Positions 34,935 to 47,772 of a DNA stretch of 64,000 nucleotides are shown piece after piece. Source of the DNA: Planoprotostelium fungivorum (Eukaryota > Evosea > Variosea > Cavosteliida > Cavosteliaceae); contig MDYQ01000061.1 of assembly GCA_003024175.1 (NCBI GenBank), positions 1-64,000 on the forward strand. The letters run 5' to 3'. The notes under the pieces were generated by a model that was not told the origin of the DNA, did no database searches, and saw nothing but the letters and a program-made list of their open reading frames with translations. A program made the translations under genes and the position numbers. The first letter of the stretch is position 1, and every line of letters begins with the position of its first letter.

Positions 34935-35180
34935 GGTTCTGTCAGACATCAGCATCATGATTGTGATTAACTCTTATCATGTTTCATCTGCATGAAGAGC
35001 CACTCACAACTCTATACAGTTGAACCAATATGATACTCTGCAGGATAATGACGACTGTGGTCAATGTGATGGTTCTCAGCCTTTTCATTTTTTTTCTTTA
35101 CCTGAGGTTGATTGTAGATGATCATTCCGAGATCCTGTGAAGATTGTCAGAAATCAAAACCTTCGGGTCCATCAGCAACC

Positions 35181-37670
35181 ATGCCAGCGGGACATGTCAA
35201 GACGAATTCTAGCTCGAACCCTGACCGTAAAGGTGGATGATTACCCTCTAAAGATAGAGTTCCGAACATATGATTCTGATGTTATCAAGGTGCCAAAGAG
35301 CACCAGCGTAGCAAAGCTACCATCAACCGTCTGGCTATGTACAATGAGAAGACGGTTCGTGATCGAGAGGGAAAGATCGTCAAGACTGCATTCAACTCGA
35401 GAGAGGTGAGCTCGATCGATTCCACCACCTGATCTCACGATGTCAGATTCCAAAAGCTCGCATTGCACCCAACAAGAAGTGGTTCAACTTCACTCGAGCT
35501 TCGACTCAAGACAACTTGGAGCATTTCAGAGAAGAATTGCAGAAGGCAGAGAAGAACCCGTACAGTGTCATCCTCAAGCAGCACACCGTCCCTGTCAGTC
35601 TAATCACAGACAATTCGAAGACGCAACGCATGAACCTGTTGACAGCCGAGACCTTCGAGAGCACCTTTGGCCCCAAGAAACAGAGAAAAAAGCCCAAAGT
35701 AGAGCTCGAAGATTATGAGTCCATCATGAGTCACGTGGACAAGCAGGCCGAGAAATACGACGAAGACAAGGACAGTAACATGTTTGGTTTCGGAGAGACC
35801 GACATGAAGGGAGAGAGGAGAGCCGATGTCTTCGAGAAGGGTACATCTAAGCGTATCTGGGGTGAGCTATACAAGGTGGTCGATTCCAGTGATGTCATCA
35901 TCCAAGTTCTCGATGCCAGAGACCCCATGGGCACGAGGTGAAAGAGATCTCATCTCGATCGTTCGAATGCTGATCCAGAATCAGATGCCGACACATTGAA
36001 AAGTTGTTGACCACCGAGAAGAAGCACAAGCACCTCATCTTCGTCCTCAACAAGTGTGACCTCGTCCCCACCTGGGCCACGGTGAGTCCCAAAACCTCAG
36101 AATAAAATGAAATCATCTGATTTATTCTCCAGGCTCGCTGGGTCAGAGTCCTCTCTGAAGAGTTTCCCACTTTGGCCTTCCATGCGTCCATCACCAACCC
36201 CTTTGGAAAAGGATCTCTCATCCAACTTCTCAGACAGATGGCCTCCCTCCACAAGGACAAGAAGCAGATCTCAGTCGGCTTCATCGGTTACCCCAACGTT
36301 GGAAAGTCTTCGGTCATCAACACTCTGAAGAACAAGAGAGTCTGTAAGGTTGCACCTATACCTGGAGAGACCAAAGTGTGGCAGTACATCACACTCATCC
36401 GCAACATCTTCTTGGTCGATTGTCCCGGTATTGTCTATCCCACAGGAGAGACCGAGACTCAGTTGGTTCTGAAGGGTGTCGTTCGTATCGAGAACATCGG
36501 TGACGCCATCGATCACATCTCCGAGATCACCCGGTTGGTGAAGAGAGAGTATCTCGACAAGTCTTATCAAGTGTCTGGATGGACCGACTACATCGACTTC
36601 CTCACCATGTTCGCCAGAAGGTGACACATCATCACCTCCATCACGATGATGAAGATCTCATCTGACGCGTTGTAGATCGGGAAAATTATTAAAGGGAGGA
36701 GAGCCCGATTTAAACACGGTGGCCAAGATGGTGCTCATGGACTGGCAGAGAGGAAGGATTCCCTTCTTCACTTGTCCTCCCATGGACGAGCGCCCCTCCG
36801 ATGTCCAAGACGAGAACAGCAAGTTCCAAGTCGCCCAACAGTTTAAGAAGATTGCCGTGTCTTCAGAGTACACGGAGGACGACAAGCAAGGAAAAGAGGT
36901 CGAGATGCAGGACGCAGAGGAAGAGGAAGACGTTGTAGATTGGGACGAAGTGTACGAGAACAACAGTGAAATCGAAGAAGAAGGAGAAGAGGCAGAAGAA
37001 GAAGGAGAAGAGGCAGAAGAAGAAGGAGAAGAGGCAGAAGAAGTAGAGGAAGAAGAAGTGGAGGAAGAAGAGGGAAGCTCCTCAGAGGACGAAGACAACA
37101 AGAAGAGAGGCAGATACGTCAGAGCACCACAACCGGAGGAAGAGGAGGAAGCAGAGGAAGTGGAGGAGGAAGAAGTTAAGAAGCCAAAGACTTTCTTGAG
37201 CGCAGACGCTCTACCCAGCACACCCAGCCAAGTCAAGATCAACCCAAAGAAGAGTGAGTCTCATCATCCATCAGATCATCATCACCTGCATCATCTGATC
37301 TTCACATCAGACAAGCGCGCCAGAGAGGCTTATTCTGATGACGAAGAGCCGAGAAGAGCAAAGAAGAGTGAGTTATAAACAAAATACATATATACATGCA
37401 TCTACATTCTAGACCAACACACAGAGGATAGAAGGTACGTGAATGCTGACGAACGATTCAGCCAAACGCCCCAGAGAGGAGGCTGCCTCCGACGATGAAG
37501 AAGATGACTCGAAGCCAAAGAAGGAGAAGAGAATGACAACCAACAAGAAGAAGGCCAAGAACTATTACGACGATGCCAACGTCAAGAACAAACCACACAG
37601 GAGAGAGAGAGTCGCACCTAATGCAAGAGAGAAGAAGATCAGACATCAGACCATCGTCTCCAACTTTTAA
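35181..37670 (+). CDS. GNL2: Nucleolar GTPase NOG2/GNL2 (60S subunit assembly)
   Basis: Circularly permuted GTPase that acts in pre-60S maturation. It starts [18 protein letters not shown] and, after the first intron, [23 protein letters not shown]1-domain blocks follow ([40 protein letters not shown]). GTPase motifs come in permuted order: LNKCDLVP (G4), SIT (G5), [14 protein letters not shown] (G1), [12 protein letters not shown] (G2), VDCPGIV (G3). The C-terminal part has [10 protein letters not shown], then a long acidic repeat region of EEEGEEAE units, and a basic tail ending RHQTIVSNF. Eight or so exons join cleanly. The acidic block is repeat-expanded compared with human GNL2. Confidence 0.96.
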
Positions 37671-37818
37671 TACAACTTGTTCTCTGAGAACTTTGGACGT
37701 TGGTTCATCTTCTATACAGCCCATCAATCATGGTGTCAGTCAGCCAGACGCGAGTGATTTTGTTAGATTTGTGATTCTACACTGCTCACATCGATCAAAC
37801 AAACCCACACGATACATC

Positions 37819-39573
37819 ATGCTCTCACGAGGTATCCTCTCAAGCAGAGGATTATTCGCGTCTTCGCTGTCAAAGAGTACAGCGACAACGCCAAAGAGTT
37901 TATATCTTCCCATCAATGGCTGGCGATTCAGAATAGACAGATTCTTCTTCTCCGATCAGGAACCACGCGAGGTGCAGTACCTTCAGTTCGACTCTTCGTG
38001 ACGTTTGTTAGGTCCCTTGGATGGAAAAACGACCCTATCATCCCATTGCTCAGCAGGCTAGGCGAAATCTGCGCTCCCAGAGCAGGCTATACAAGTACCT
38101 TTTGGCCGGTGTAGCTGCTGTCGCTGCCATCGAGGTTGGCCTCGATCAATTTACAGAATGGGGAGACAAGTGTATCACCTCTCTGTCAGATCCAAGACCA
38201 GAAGTGAGAATGATCGATATCTTTGAGATCCAATCTCAATCGTATGATCGTATGTTTCGATCCTGATCTGAAACAAGGACATGTCTTTGGACGTCATCTA
38301 TGGGTACATAAGCTTTTCGAAGAGCTGTGGCCTGCTCTCTTATCGTCTCGATCTATTGGACAAGACCATCGCCATCTTGCAACACCCCGATCTCTCGAAT
38401 AGAGGTGATGTCATCCGACGTCTCATCGACTCACGGTCAGCAGCCTACATCATGGCCCTCTATAACATCATCCTATTCACTGAAGGCGAGTGCTTCACCA
38501 ACTATGCCGTCGAGATGATACCCTGGGACATCGTCCTCAATCCAAAGTACTGCCTTCACGACGAAGAGTCCATGGCGAACCTCTATCTCCTCCTCAACCA
38601 AGTGAATCACCTCTATCATCATCACTCCTCCATCTTGATCATCGTTTCCATCTGATGTTCTACTTCTCATCAAAGATCTCAATCTCTCTACAGGTCTTTC
38701 GTGATAACGAGACACTGGTCGACATCACAAAACGACCAGAATTCAAACAAGCATTTCTGAAGGGTTTAGAGACCAAAGACACGACAGTGTGGGAGGAGGT
38801 AAAGACACGAGTCACCATCGCATTGCTAACCTCGAAACAGTTCTCAGCGATGTATCTACGTATGAAAGAGAAGAATTCAGAGTTCCTCAGTGTGGACATG
38901 AGAAATTGGAGGTCACCCGAGTTGAGGATCGACAAGAGATATTCAGAGATATCACAAACTACACCTGCAACTGAGATCCAAATTCCCATCGTGAGTCCAT
39001 CATCTCATCATCGATCCATCACATCGCTCTCCCTCATTTCAAGGATACGGGGGCCATATTGGCTCTGAATACTCTCATCTCACCACCGATGCATCACATC
39101 ACGAAATAAATCATAAATGATTCATTTATCCTTCAGGTTCTCTACGCTAGCACCCTCCAGCTTGGCTATCTGTGGGCGCTCACACGCTGGAACGCTCACT
39201 CTTTTATCAACGGATACTGGGCCAACCAGTTCTTCCGCAATATGCTCATCAGAGCACCACTCAGTATAGCCACCGCTTCCCTCCTCAGTGCAGTCTTAGA
39301 ATTAGCATTCAAAGACACCATGAGAAGGAGAAATGCGGGGGAGACGGTGAGTGGCGGGTTGTAGAGCGTCAGTGACACAAGCAGAGGGAAGAGTATGAGA
39401 AGGTAGTAAAGAGAACCACGAGGCACAGGAAGGCCGTGGAGATGATGGCAGTGCTCCCCATCATGTGGTTGGTGTTTGGTCTAGTGCCTTACTCTGCGGC
39501 ACCGTATGCAGTGATGACAGCAGTGGAAGTGATAGATGGGGTGGAGACTCTGGTGGAAGACGATAAAGAATAA
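37819..39573 (+). CDS. Unidentified protein, probably mitochondrial membrane
   Basis: The N-terminus MLSRGILSSRGLFASSLSKS is rich in Arg and Ser without acids, so a mitochondrial presequence is likely. A hydrophobic segment (YLLAGVAAVAAIEVGL) follows at about residue 100. The middle exons read YRLDLLDKTIAILQHPDL, RRLIDSRSAAYIMALYNII, RPEFKQAFLKGLETKD and VTIALLTSKQFSAMYLRMKE. The end has WALTRWNAHSFINGYW and a second hydrophobic stretch (MMAVLPIMWLVFGLVP), ending VETLVEDDKE. Splice points at REVPW and GET/REE keep the frame open. HEAT/ARM-like helix pairs may be present in the middle, but I cannot name the family. The gene is bounded on the right by the AT-rich repeat region. Confidence 0.65.
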
Positions 39574-39749
39574 ATGTTGCATCGATTGACTCTGGGTTGT
39601 TGATGGATTGCAGTTGAATAGCACAGAGACATACAGAGTCAATGCAGCTTGTCCCATTGTGAATCAAGAACAGAAGATACAATTCCTATGTCTAAATTGA
39701 TTATCAGTGAATGTGGAGCCATTTGTCTGTCAAATTATCATTGGCTGCA

Positions 39750-39985
39750 GAGTTGTTGTGCCCAACATTTGACATCACTGATGAATTGGAAAACTCGGAG
39801 AAATCTCAGAGAAAACTCAGCAACCAAGAAACACATTCAATGCACATTCATTGAAAGGGAACTCCTTGGTTTTCTTTGGTATGAAATCATTCTTTATAAA
39901 CAGAGACTCATTGAACTGTTTGGTTCTTATGTGGTGACCATACACCACAAGAGTCATCACCCTCCTGACCCTTTGATCACTCAAA
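39750..39985 (-). repeat. Left arm of an imperfect inverted repeat
   Basis: Read on the minus strand this arm matches the plus strand at about 40620-40830, with clear but incomplete identity over at least 200 bases. Both copies can be read as the same short peptide around VVYGHHIRT and FIKNDF.PKK. The arms are about 630 bases apart. Confidence 0.75.
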
Positions 39986-40619
39986 AGAATCACAAATACA
40001 AATAGAGAGTTTAAGTCATGATATCCAATGATGATACAATCTAATAGCGCCTTCTGTCCCAAACACAAGTAGTAAATATATGTGAGAGATGAGACGGTAG
40101 ACGTTTCAGGATGGCCCTTTATTATGTAACATTATACATCCATCTCAACTTGCATCATTCTGACTCTCTGAGACGCGCTGATTCCAATGGTATATCACAC
40201 TGGTCACAAAAAAGATGCCCAACTTGAGCAAAGTCCATATTACGCTAAATTTTAGTGTACGTACGCTATTATTTAGCGCAATTCTCACTTTACTCTGATA
40301 CTGCACATCATCCATCAGTCACTTAGTCATTGCATGTCTGACTTTTCTCCTATTTTGGCGGATGTGCTATTATGAAGTACTTGCTATATATGCCATCTAT
40401 AATATGTTTTATCGAATGTTGGTTTTTTACATCTTGTTAATTCCTTTCCATCCTCTATATTGTGAGTGTATCCTTATGGTATCTCTTATGGTCACACAAA
40501 TGGTCCTTAATTCAAAGTGCATTTTATGGCATCATTCAGCAACAATTGCAAAAACAATTGGCCAGAACAAAAAATGCTTTACCATTGTGTATGACATGTT
40601 TTTTCTTGGTTGGGGACAG

Positions 40620-40850
40620 CAAAAGGAGTCAGAGTGGTGTATGGTCATCACATAAGAACTGAACAGTTAAATGAGTTTATGTTTATAAAGAATGATTTCA
40701 AACCAAAGAAAGCCAAGGAGTTCCTTTTCAATGAATGCATTGAATGTGTTCTTTGGTTGCTGAGTTTTCTCTGAGATTCTTCCAAGTTTTATAATTTGTC
40801 AGTAATATCAAATGTGGAGCACAACACAGAGCCAAACAATCTCACAACAT
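40620..40850 (+). repeat. Right arm of an imperfect inverted repeat
   Basis: This is the partner of the minus-strand arm at 39750-39985. It shares GTGGTGTATGGTCA and ACATAAGAAC at its inner end and AGTTTTCTCTGAGATT further out. Similarity fades near 40850 after the word CAAATGT(T)GG.GCACAAC. Confidence 0.75.
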
Positions 40851-42389
40851 AGTAGTACTATGAGCGCTATTTGATGACATGTCCTAGAAGAAACCCTGTA
40901 CCTGCAACAAAAACAGAAATGCTAACAAGGAGATAGGATCTCTCTTTGGAAATCAAAATTTGAAGTGACCAGGGTCAAGACAGAATGCTGTGTGTGAGTG
41001 CAAATGCAAACGACTCACAAACACTGAATACCTGTTAACACAATTACAGGTGCAATCTCTTTGATGTACCTGGCTCTTGGCCCAGCTGTGCGGACTGGCG
41101 CATGTCAGACAGGCTACATATGATATAATCCCTCTCATTACACCTACCATATTGATCATTATGACAGACATAATCATCTATATGTCACATGAATTTTCTC
41201 ATGCAACAATGTATGCATCATTTCTTGTGCTTATTAATGGTTTGGTGAGTTCATCTTGTGCAGACAATGAAGGCATGATCGACCAATACATGTCCATTAC
41301 ACTGCTAGGAACAACTGCACTTCTCTCATCTATCTTGTGTGACCACAACATGATGGCTTGCATTGATGCAAAAAATAAGCACCTTTGTTGCCACCACTGC
41401 TGTCTTCTTTTGATACTCTAGCAATCTTGCGTTTCACAGTGCCATATTCTGTTTTAATTTAAATATGTTATGAAGTGGTGTAATATCTTATGATCAACTT
41501 TTATTTCAGTGGCAATGCAAATGAATCACAAGATTTTTCTGGATATATCAAGAGCTAGTTTACAGAAACAATAGACTGCACATGTGCGGTATTGTTAAAG
41601 CTTGATCATAATAAGAAAGGTTGATGTGATATAAAAAATATACAGGAAATTGGGGGAAATAACTCACCGCGCATGCGCGGACAGCTCAATGATAGGGTAT
41701 TTTTCTGTATTTTTTGCATGTGTCATTGAGAATTTATGTCAATTTTATCCTATTTTCTGCACCAAAAAAGTTCAAACATGTAGAGCGTTGTTGGGCACAT
41801 GGGAGGAAAGCTGTTGGCCAACCCTCTTTGCAGTACTCTCAACGAGCCACTCATCTTTGATTGCACTCCTGCCAAGGGGGAGATCATTGATGCCAGATAA
41901 GTATCTCACCAGAGCGATCATGCCTGCAACTGACTCAAGCAAGCAGATGGGCTCTTACATCAGGGTGCAAAACTGGTGGATCTTCTGAACACCCTTCTTC
42001 TGTACAGCCTGTTGATCAGCATAATACATATTCTATATGAGAGTATTCTTTACATACATTGTACTTTAGAACTCATGAACGTCTGACTGAATGTCTTTCA
42101 TGTGGTGACTTCAACTGAGTACTGGAATAGAATTGATTGTGATAATTGATGTGGACAAATCTCTTTCACTTTCATCTGTGCGTCTGAACAGTGTAGTAAG
42201 AGGTTGATGATCTCGTGTGATACATGTCAAACAATTGATGATGGACACCCAAATTCTGCCACAAGGTTCAGTACTTTCAGAAAACAGATGACCTCCAGAA
42301 TCAACACATTGTTCTGATGATCATCCCGTCATCTTTGCAAGCAACACGAGAGAAGAAGGATTGCAATTACGAAACTTTAACGACTAGAT

Positions 42390-43527
42390 TCACTGCGGAC
42401 CTGCAGGGGGGTAAGGGTGATCCATTGGAGGGGGATAGTCTGCCCTCCTCTCCTCCGGGTAGTGTCCTTCTCTTGGACCCCTGTCGTCTCTGTCTTCTCT
42501 ATCTCTTCTCCTGTCCCTGTCGTTATAACGATCTCTGTCTCCGCCTCGGTCTCCTCCTCTGTCTCCTCTGTCGTATCTGTCCCTGTCGTTATATCTGTCC
42601 CCCCCGTACCTGTCTCCTCCCCTATCTCCTCCTCGGTCATAATTGTCTCTTCCTCTTCTGTCGTCTCTTCTGTCGTCTCTTCTGTCATCTCTTCTGTCGT
42701 AGCCTCTGTCTCCCCCTCTGTCTCCTCCTCTGTCTCCTCCCCTCCCTCCGTAAGGTGTGTAGCGGTCTCTCCTGGGCGAGCGGTCCCTTCTGAAGCCACC
42801 TCCGGTACCTCCAGTGGCGGGGCCGAGGTTGAGAACCTTTCCAAAGAGCTTCTTCTGCAGCTCGCGGTTGATCTCTTTGAGATGCATAAAGTTGCATTGG
42901 CCTCCGCGAGTGCACTCGTGCATCTCGTACTGGCGACAACTGGAAGAGTGAGTGATGGAGGGAGAGATGAGACGCACCTGGCCTCTCTGAAGTCGGTTAC
43001 GGGGGAGAATTCTCCTACGATGGGTCTGCCTCCGTAAAATCTGCCGGTTAAGCCATTGAGAGCCTTCTCTGCGTGTTCTTCCTTCTCATACTTGACATAG
43101 ACGTTACCTGAGATTTCGATTCAGTATCATTTAAATGAGAGGGATGAAAGTAAGAGACTTGTCTCACCTACGAGGTGGTCGCAAATGTTATCGCACACGT
43201 TCAACTCCTCTATCTTTCCAAAGTTGGTCAATTCGTCAAAAATGTCCTCGTAGAACTCTTCAAATTCAGCGTGGGTCTTCTGCTCGTCTTGTCCGGGGTT
43301 AGTTAGAGCTGGGTTCTTGTACATTCCAACGAGAAGCAGAGTTTGACTCATTGTGGGCTTGTTATGTCTTCTCTCGCACTTGTCTCCGTGTCTGCAAGCT
43401 CCAATCTTGAAGTAGAAGGGGCAGTTCACTCTGTAATTGGATCAGATATACGATACCGTTATGGAACGAAATCTCACCTGTCCTTCTCTGTTCCAAAGAT
43501 AGACTGAAGGTATTCGGCTCCAGCCAT
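42390..43527 (-). CDS. U2AF1: U2AF35, small subunit of the U2 snRNP auxiliary factor
   Basis: Binds the AG of 3' splice sites. It starts [17 protein letters not shown], then [20 protein letters not shown] (first CCCH zinc finger), [14 protein letters not shown], the UHM domain ([55 protein letters not shown]) and [19 protein letters not shown] (second zinc finger). The tail is not an SR domain: it is a low-complexity run of [16 protein letters not shown] and YNDRDR units, ending PYPPAGPQ. Such RGG/RD tails replace SR tails in some protists. Four exons join in frame. The antisense strand has a long Ser-rich open frame that is a shadow of this tail. Confidence 0.96.
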
Positions 43528-43786
43528 GCTGGTGCCATCAGCGGTTCTGTTTTGATGATACATCCCTTGATGTTATCTGTTGTGTCTGTTTTTTCAAGAA
43601 GCCAAGTCATCATCTACAATTCAAATGGTTCCTTTCTTTTCTTTTCGAATTCATTTTACTCTTTTTCAATGTGATTGTGACCAGCATCACACACTCGCCT
43701 CTCTAAGAGTTCCGTCCCTTTTATGAACCACGAACAGTCTTCATTCAACTTTCAACATCCATCATCATCTCTATCCTCACTCCTTT

Positions 43787-46535
43787 TTATTTCGAATTTT
43801 TTCCCTTTGATGACTTGAAAAACGAGCTCTTACTCCTCTTCGGTTCTTCTTCTTCATCCCACTGCATCTCCGGTGTCGGTCTGAAGACATTCGTCAGTCA
43901 TGCAGACGTCGTTCATCTCTTCTCACGGGTTCAGGTCGATGTTTATATCCTCCTCAGATGGGTTGTTAGAGGTTCTCATGTTCTCTCCCGTCAATAGATC
44001 TTTTGCGGAGGGGCTTCTCGTGACTAAGAGGGGGTGGCGGGTGGAATCTTTGAACTTTCTCCTCAGATTCAATTCGGATTCCAACTGTGAATGGATGAGC
44101 GTGTGATCGTGATGATGATATCGATGATGTTGGTGATGACATCATGTGGATGATGTGATGATGTTGAAGATCGTCATCATGGCTTGACGATCGATGATGT
44201 TTGATGATCTCGATGATGATCTTGTACACTCACTTTCGATCTCTTCTCTTTCAGATTGTCCGAATCGATCTACATCCATCAGAAACAAACTCCCCTAACC
44301 CTTCACCTTCATCCTCGCCTCCCTCTCCGCAGCCAACTGCTTCTGCAACTTTTTCACTTCGACAACCAAGTCCCTGTTCTCCTTCTTCAACGCTGCCATC
44401 GATTCCATCATCGCTCTTTGGTCCTTGTCTATTCAGTCCATTCCATCACACTCCACTCCACGTCAATCTTCACCTCCAGCCACAGACTCTGCGAGATCGA
44501 CGTGAACTGTCCCTCAGATGACATCTGAGACCTCCTCTTCTCCAATTGCAGCTCTTGTATGACATCTTCCTTCTCTTGCAGCTTCTGCACCAACTACCTC
44601 CCTCTCAGTCCTCTCCATATCTCCATCCTTCACCTCCTCTGCCGCCTGCGTCACTTGCAACAGAAAGTTTGCCTTTGGATCTTGCACTGGACTGATGTCG
44701 ATCGATCGGTTGCTATCGAGTAAACTGTTGAAATCTATGGAAGAGGACAAGCTGAATGGATCGAGTCTGTTCTCGTAGGAGGAAGGTGTGGCACCTCTCG
44801 ATGAAGCTTCAGAGTAGTTTGAGATGTCTGGGCTGGCCGATCGCAGGCTGCCCTTTCGGCTGTGGGGGATGAGATGAGGAGGGGAGGGGGCTCACCTCTG
44901 CTTCCTCTCTCTCTTGTCTTCTTCGTTGTCTTGGAAGAAGATCTACGTGGATCGTGAGACACCACCGATGATGATGATCGTGATCGCATCATGATTACAT
45001 TGCGATGATGATGGTGATTGTGATGATGATCGTTATTACGATGATGTGTCACCTTCGTGACTGATTTACGGAACGAAGTCTTCTCTTTTTTGGAACCCAT
45101 CTTGTTCTTCTCCGAGGCGGCGATGTACTCCAAAGTTCGACTCATGATCTCCTCCAACTTCAAGGGAAGAGCCTTCACATCACCTGGTAACAGAGACTCC
45201 ATCGCCTCCTTCCTCACCTTCAAAGTGTCATCTTCCATCATCATTGTGATCATCACGATCATCATCACGATCATCATCATGATCAAGAAGTGATCGTGAT
45301 CACTATCAACTCACATCAACCAGACTGCGAGCGATCACGAGGAGGTAATAGTCCAAATTCGGCGCCACGGCAGGCTCGATCTGTATGGAAACCGTCTCCA
45401 TACTCCCCGCAGAGAGCAACCTCAGCAGTCTCCTCACTGTCTCTATGTTCTCTTGAATGAACTTCTCAGTGGTAGCGTCCATCCCTTCTCTCGATGTATC
45501 TGCCCACGTCACGAGTTTTCATCGAGTTCTCTCACCGTTCGACAAGAGTTGTAAGATCTTGGAAATCTGAACGAGATTTCGCCTCGCGTTGATGTCCGGT
45601 CTATCTGTGGTGATCTCGTAATTGTCCGGGCTGACTAGGGCGGAGCAGATGTATCGCAGAAAGAAGAAACCACCTGTGACGGACTCTGCAGACATGTCTG
45701 GAAGGTTTCTCGTCACCTGATGCTGATGAGATCGGATCGATGAGGTGAGATGATGATGGGAACGAGAGATCACCTCCATGTTGATGTGATAGAAGATCCT
45801 CCGGAAAGGTCTGTTCTGCATCATGATGGGGGATCGAGTGAGGGACTCACCTTGGGCAGATATCAACATCATCGAGGATCCGATGCAAAAGAGATCGGAT
45901 GAGAGGAAACAAGTGGACGTTCGAAGAAGGCGCTTGACTGGCACTGTCCACGAAAGTATTTTCAATACTATTCGGTGTCTGCAATCGAATCAGATCGGAT
46001 GGTGTGCAGGGTTTAGACGTACGAAAGGAAGGGAAGAGACTTCGGATATGGTGGGGCCGATGATGGTCTTTAGATAATCCGTTCCCTTCGTACGAAAATA
46101 GACACTCAAAATCTTAGTTAGCGGTGTGGCGCCTCGAAAGAGGGTTGAAGAGCTGTGTGCGTCTGTGATCCTCGTGAGCTGATTAGTCGCGAATGTCTGC
46201 ACCTGTCTCTCCGATTTCTTTCGAGATGAGATAAAGGAGGAGATCGGTTAGCTGTCCGCCAGCGTCGAACACTTCGATGATGGCATTGCAGAAATCGATC
46301 GGTGCCTCAGCGGTAAGAACATGTTTGCATATGACTTCCATCACCTCCCGATTGGGTGAGAACAACACCTGACCACGTCAGAGGACTTTGAGATATTCCG
46401 ACGCCTCTAGAGACGTTCTATATCCATCACCTCTAAGAACATTTGTTGGAGTAATGGAGTCAGGAACGGATCGCCGAAGCTCCCCCTCCGTGGCCTCAGG
46501 GGAGAGGGCGGTAGAGAACCCTGCAATGAGGCCAT
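43787..46535 (-). CDS. RasGAP-domain protein with C-terminal coiled coil
   Basis: Speeds GTP hydrolysis on Ras-type GTPases. The N-terminal exon MASLQGSLPPSPLRPRRG leads into helical LFSPNREVMEVICKHVL and DLLLYLISKEIGE. The GAP domain has STLFRGATPLTKIL (arginine finger region), YFRTKGTDYLKTIIG, the FLRYICSALVSPDNYEI block (FLR motif) and ARRNLVQISKILQLLSNG. Downstream are a regulatory helical part (EKFIQENIETVRRLL), a low-complexity Ser-rich region, a coiled coil (MMESMAALKKENRDLVVEVK, KLQKQLAAEREARMK, LESELNLRRKF) and the end SKSSFFKSSKGKNSK. The arginine finger and FLR are both present, so catalysis is expected. Introns carry GATCGTGATG-type repeats. Confidence 0.88.
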
Positions 46536-46638
46536 CCTCCCAATGTGCTCCGCAGTGTATAGTTTAAGTCTGACAGGCCCTGGGCCGTCTACAATTTCAT
46601 CCTCTTTGATTGAATAACGACCAATTCACATCGTCCTC

Positions 46639-46646
46639 TATATATA
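46639..46646. promoter_or_regulatory. TATA-like element, RPL11/RasGAP divergent region
   Basis: TATATATA lies about 200 bases upstream of the RPL11 start codon and about 100 bases before the RasGAP start. This 308-base region is otherwise without features; either gene could use it. Confidence 0.35.
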
Positions 46647-46842
46647 CAGCACACAGTCGTCATGAAGAGGAGTTATAAAGACATCAAGAGTAGGTGACTA
46701 CTTCCAACCTTTCGCCCTCGATTTGACTTTGATTCAGAAAAAAAGTGTTCTGAACGGAGGGGGGAGGGAGGGAAGTCGAACGAAGAGATTGAGCCTTTGT
46801 TGAAGAGCTGCACCGTTCTCACTTAACCATCCATCCAACATC

Positions 46843-47772
46843 ATGGTAAGTCTTTCATCCTCTATATCAGATGCATCTCTATCCAATCCACGAGTTCGTT
46901 TTCGCTCGACGATGACGACATGAATCATCGAATCAATCGATGTGAGATGGCGATGTGAAGAGAGTTTATGTTTGTACAATATGATGGTATAGACGCGAGA
47001 GGTCTATATTGTATATAGAGATATAGATAACGAGAGAGATTCGATTTGGAATCGAATGGGATGATGATTGGAATAATGAAATTGTCTTCAGGCCGCCCAG
47101 AACGCTGAGGGTACAACCCAAAATGTCATGAGAAAGCTTCAGATCGAGAAGCTCGTCATCAACATCTCCGTCGGACAGTCTGGAGATAAGCTCACCAGAG
47201 CCTCCAAGGTGCTCGAGCAGCTCACCGGTCAGACCCCCGTTACCTCCAAGGGTGAGTCCTTTCCGATATCATTATCCATATCCTGATCCATCCCAGCCCG
47301 TTACACCGTTCGTACCTTTGGAATCCGTAGAAACGAGAAGATCGCTGTCCACGCTACCGTCCGTGGTGACAAGGCCGCCGAGATCCTCGAGCGTGGCCTC
47401 AAGGTCAAGGAGTACGAGCTCAAGTACGGAAACTTCTCCGCCACCGGAAACTTTGGCTTCGGTATCGACGAGCACATTGATCTCGGTCTGAAGTACGACC
47501 CCTCTGTCGGTATCTACGGTATGGACTTTTACGTCGTCCTCACCAGACCCGGAAAGCGTGTCTCCGTTAGAAGGAAGCAGAAGAGCGCCGTTGGCATCCA
47601 CCACAAGGTGCAGAGAGAGGACTCCGTCAAGTGGTTCGAGGAGACATACAACGTGAGTTGTTCTATCCCATCATCATGGGTCTTTGGATGAGATGACATT
47701 GCGACGGATGAGATGGATGGATCGCTGATGTGACGACAGGGTATCGTTTTGTCCAAGCCCGCTTCAGCCTAA
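46843..47772 (+). CDS. RPL11: 60S ribosomal protein L11 (uL5)
   Basis: Binds 5S rRNA in the large subunit. The first coding exon is only the ATG (46843-46845), followed by GTAAGT and an intron of 246 bases, long for this genome. Exon 2 opens [20 protein letters not shown], then [31 protein letters not shown]. After a short intron it reads [39 protein letters not shown] and [12 protein letters not shown], ending IVLSKPASA. Length and all conserved blocks are normal. Codon use is strongly biased towards C-ending codons, as expected for a highly expressed gene. Confidence 0.98.

Larger units (their letters stand above)
39590..42380. mobile_element. AT-rich repeat region with remnants of unclassified mobile element(s)
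   Basis: This is the only long AT-rich stretch in the window (visibly lower GC than the flanking genes) and holds no intact gene. It contains an imperfect inverted repeat (about 39750-39985 against 40620-40830) and, from about 41060 to 42000 on the minus strand, protein-like but decayed reading frames, including stretches such as PSLSAQDELTKPLIS and IALVRYLSGINDLPLG. I recognise no transposase, reverse transcriptase, integrase or capsid signature, so the family is open. The remnant looks old and carries multiple breaks. A perfect 14-base palindrome (CCGCGCATGCGCGG) lies at 41667-41680. Confidence 0.5.

Noticed and set aside
42417-43037. Ser-rich frame antisense to U2AF35
   Set aside because: It is the mirror of the RGG/RD repeat tail and has no independent support.
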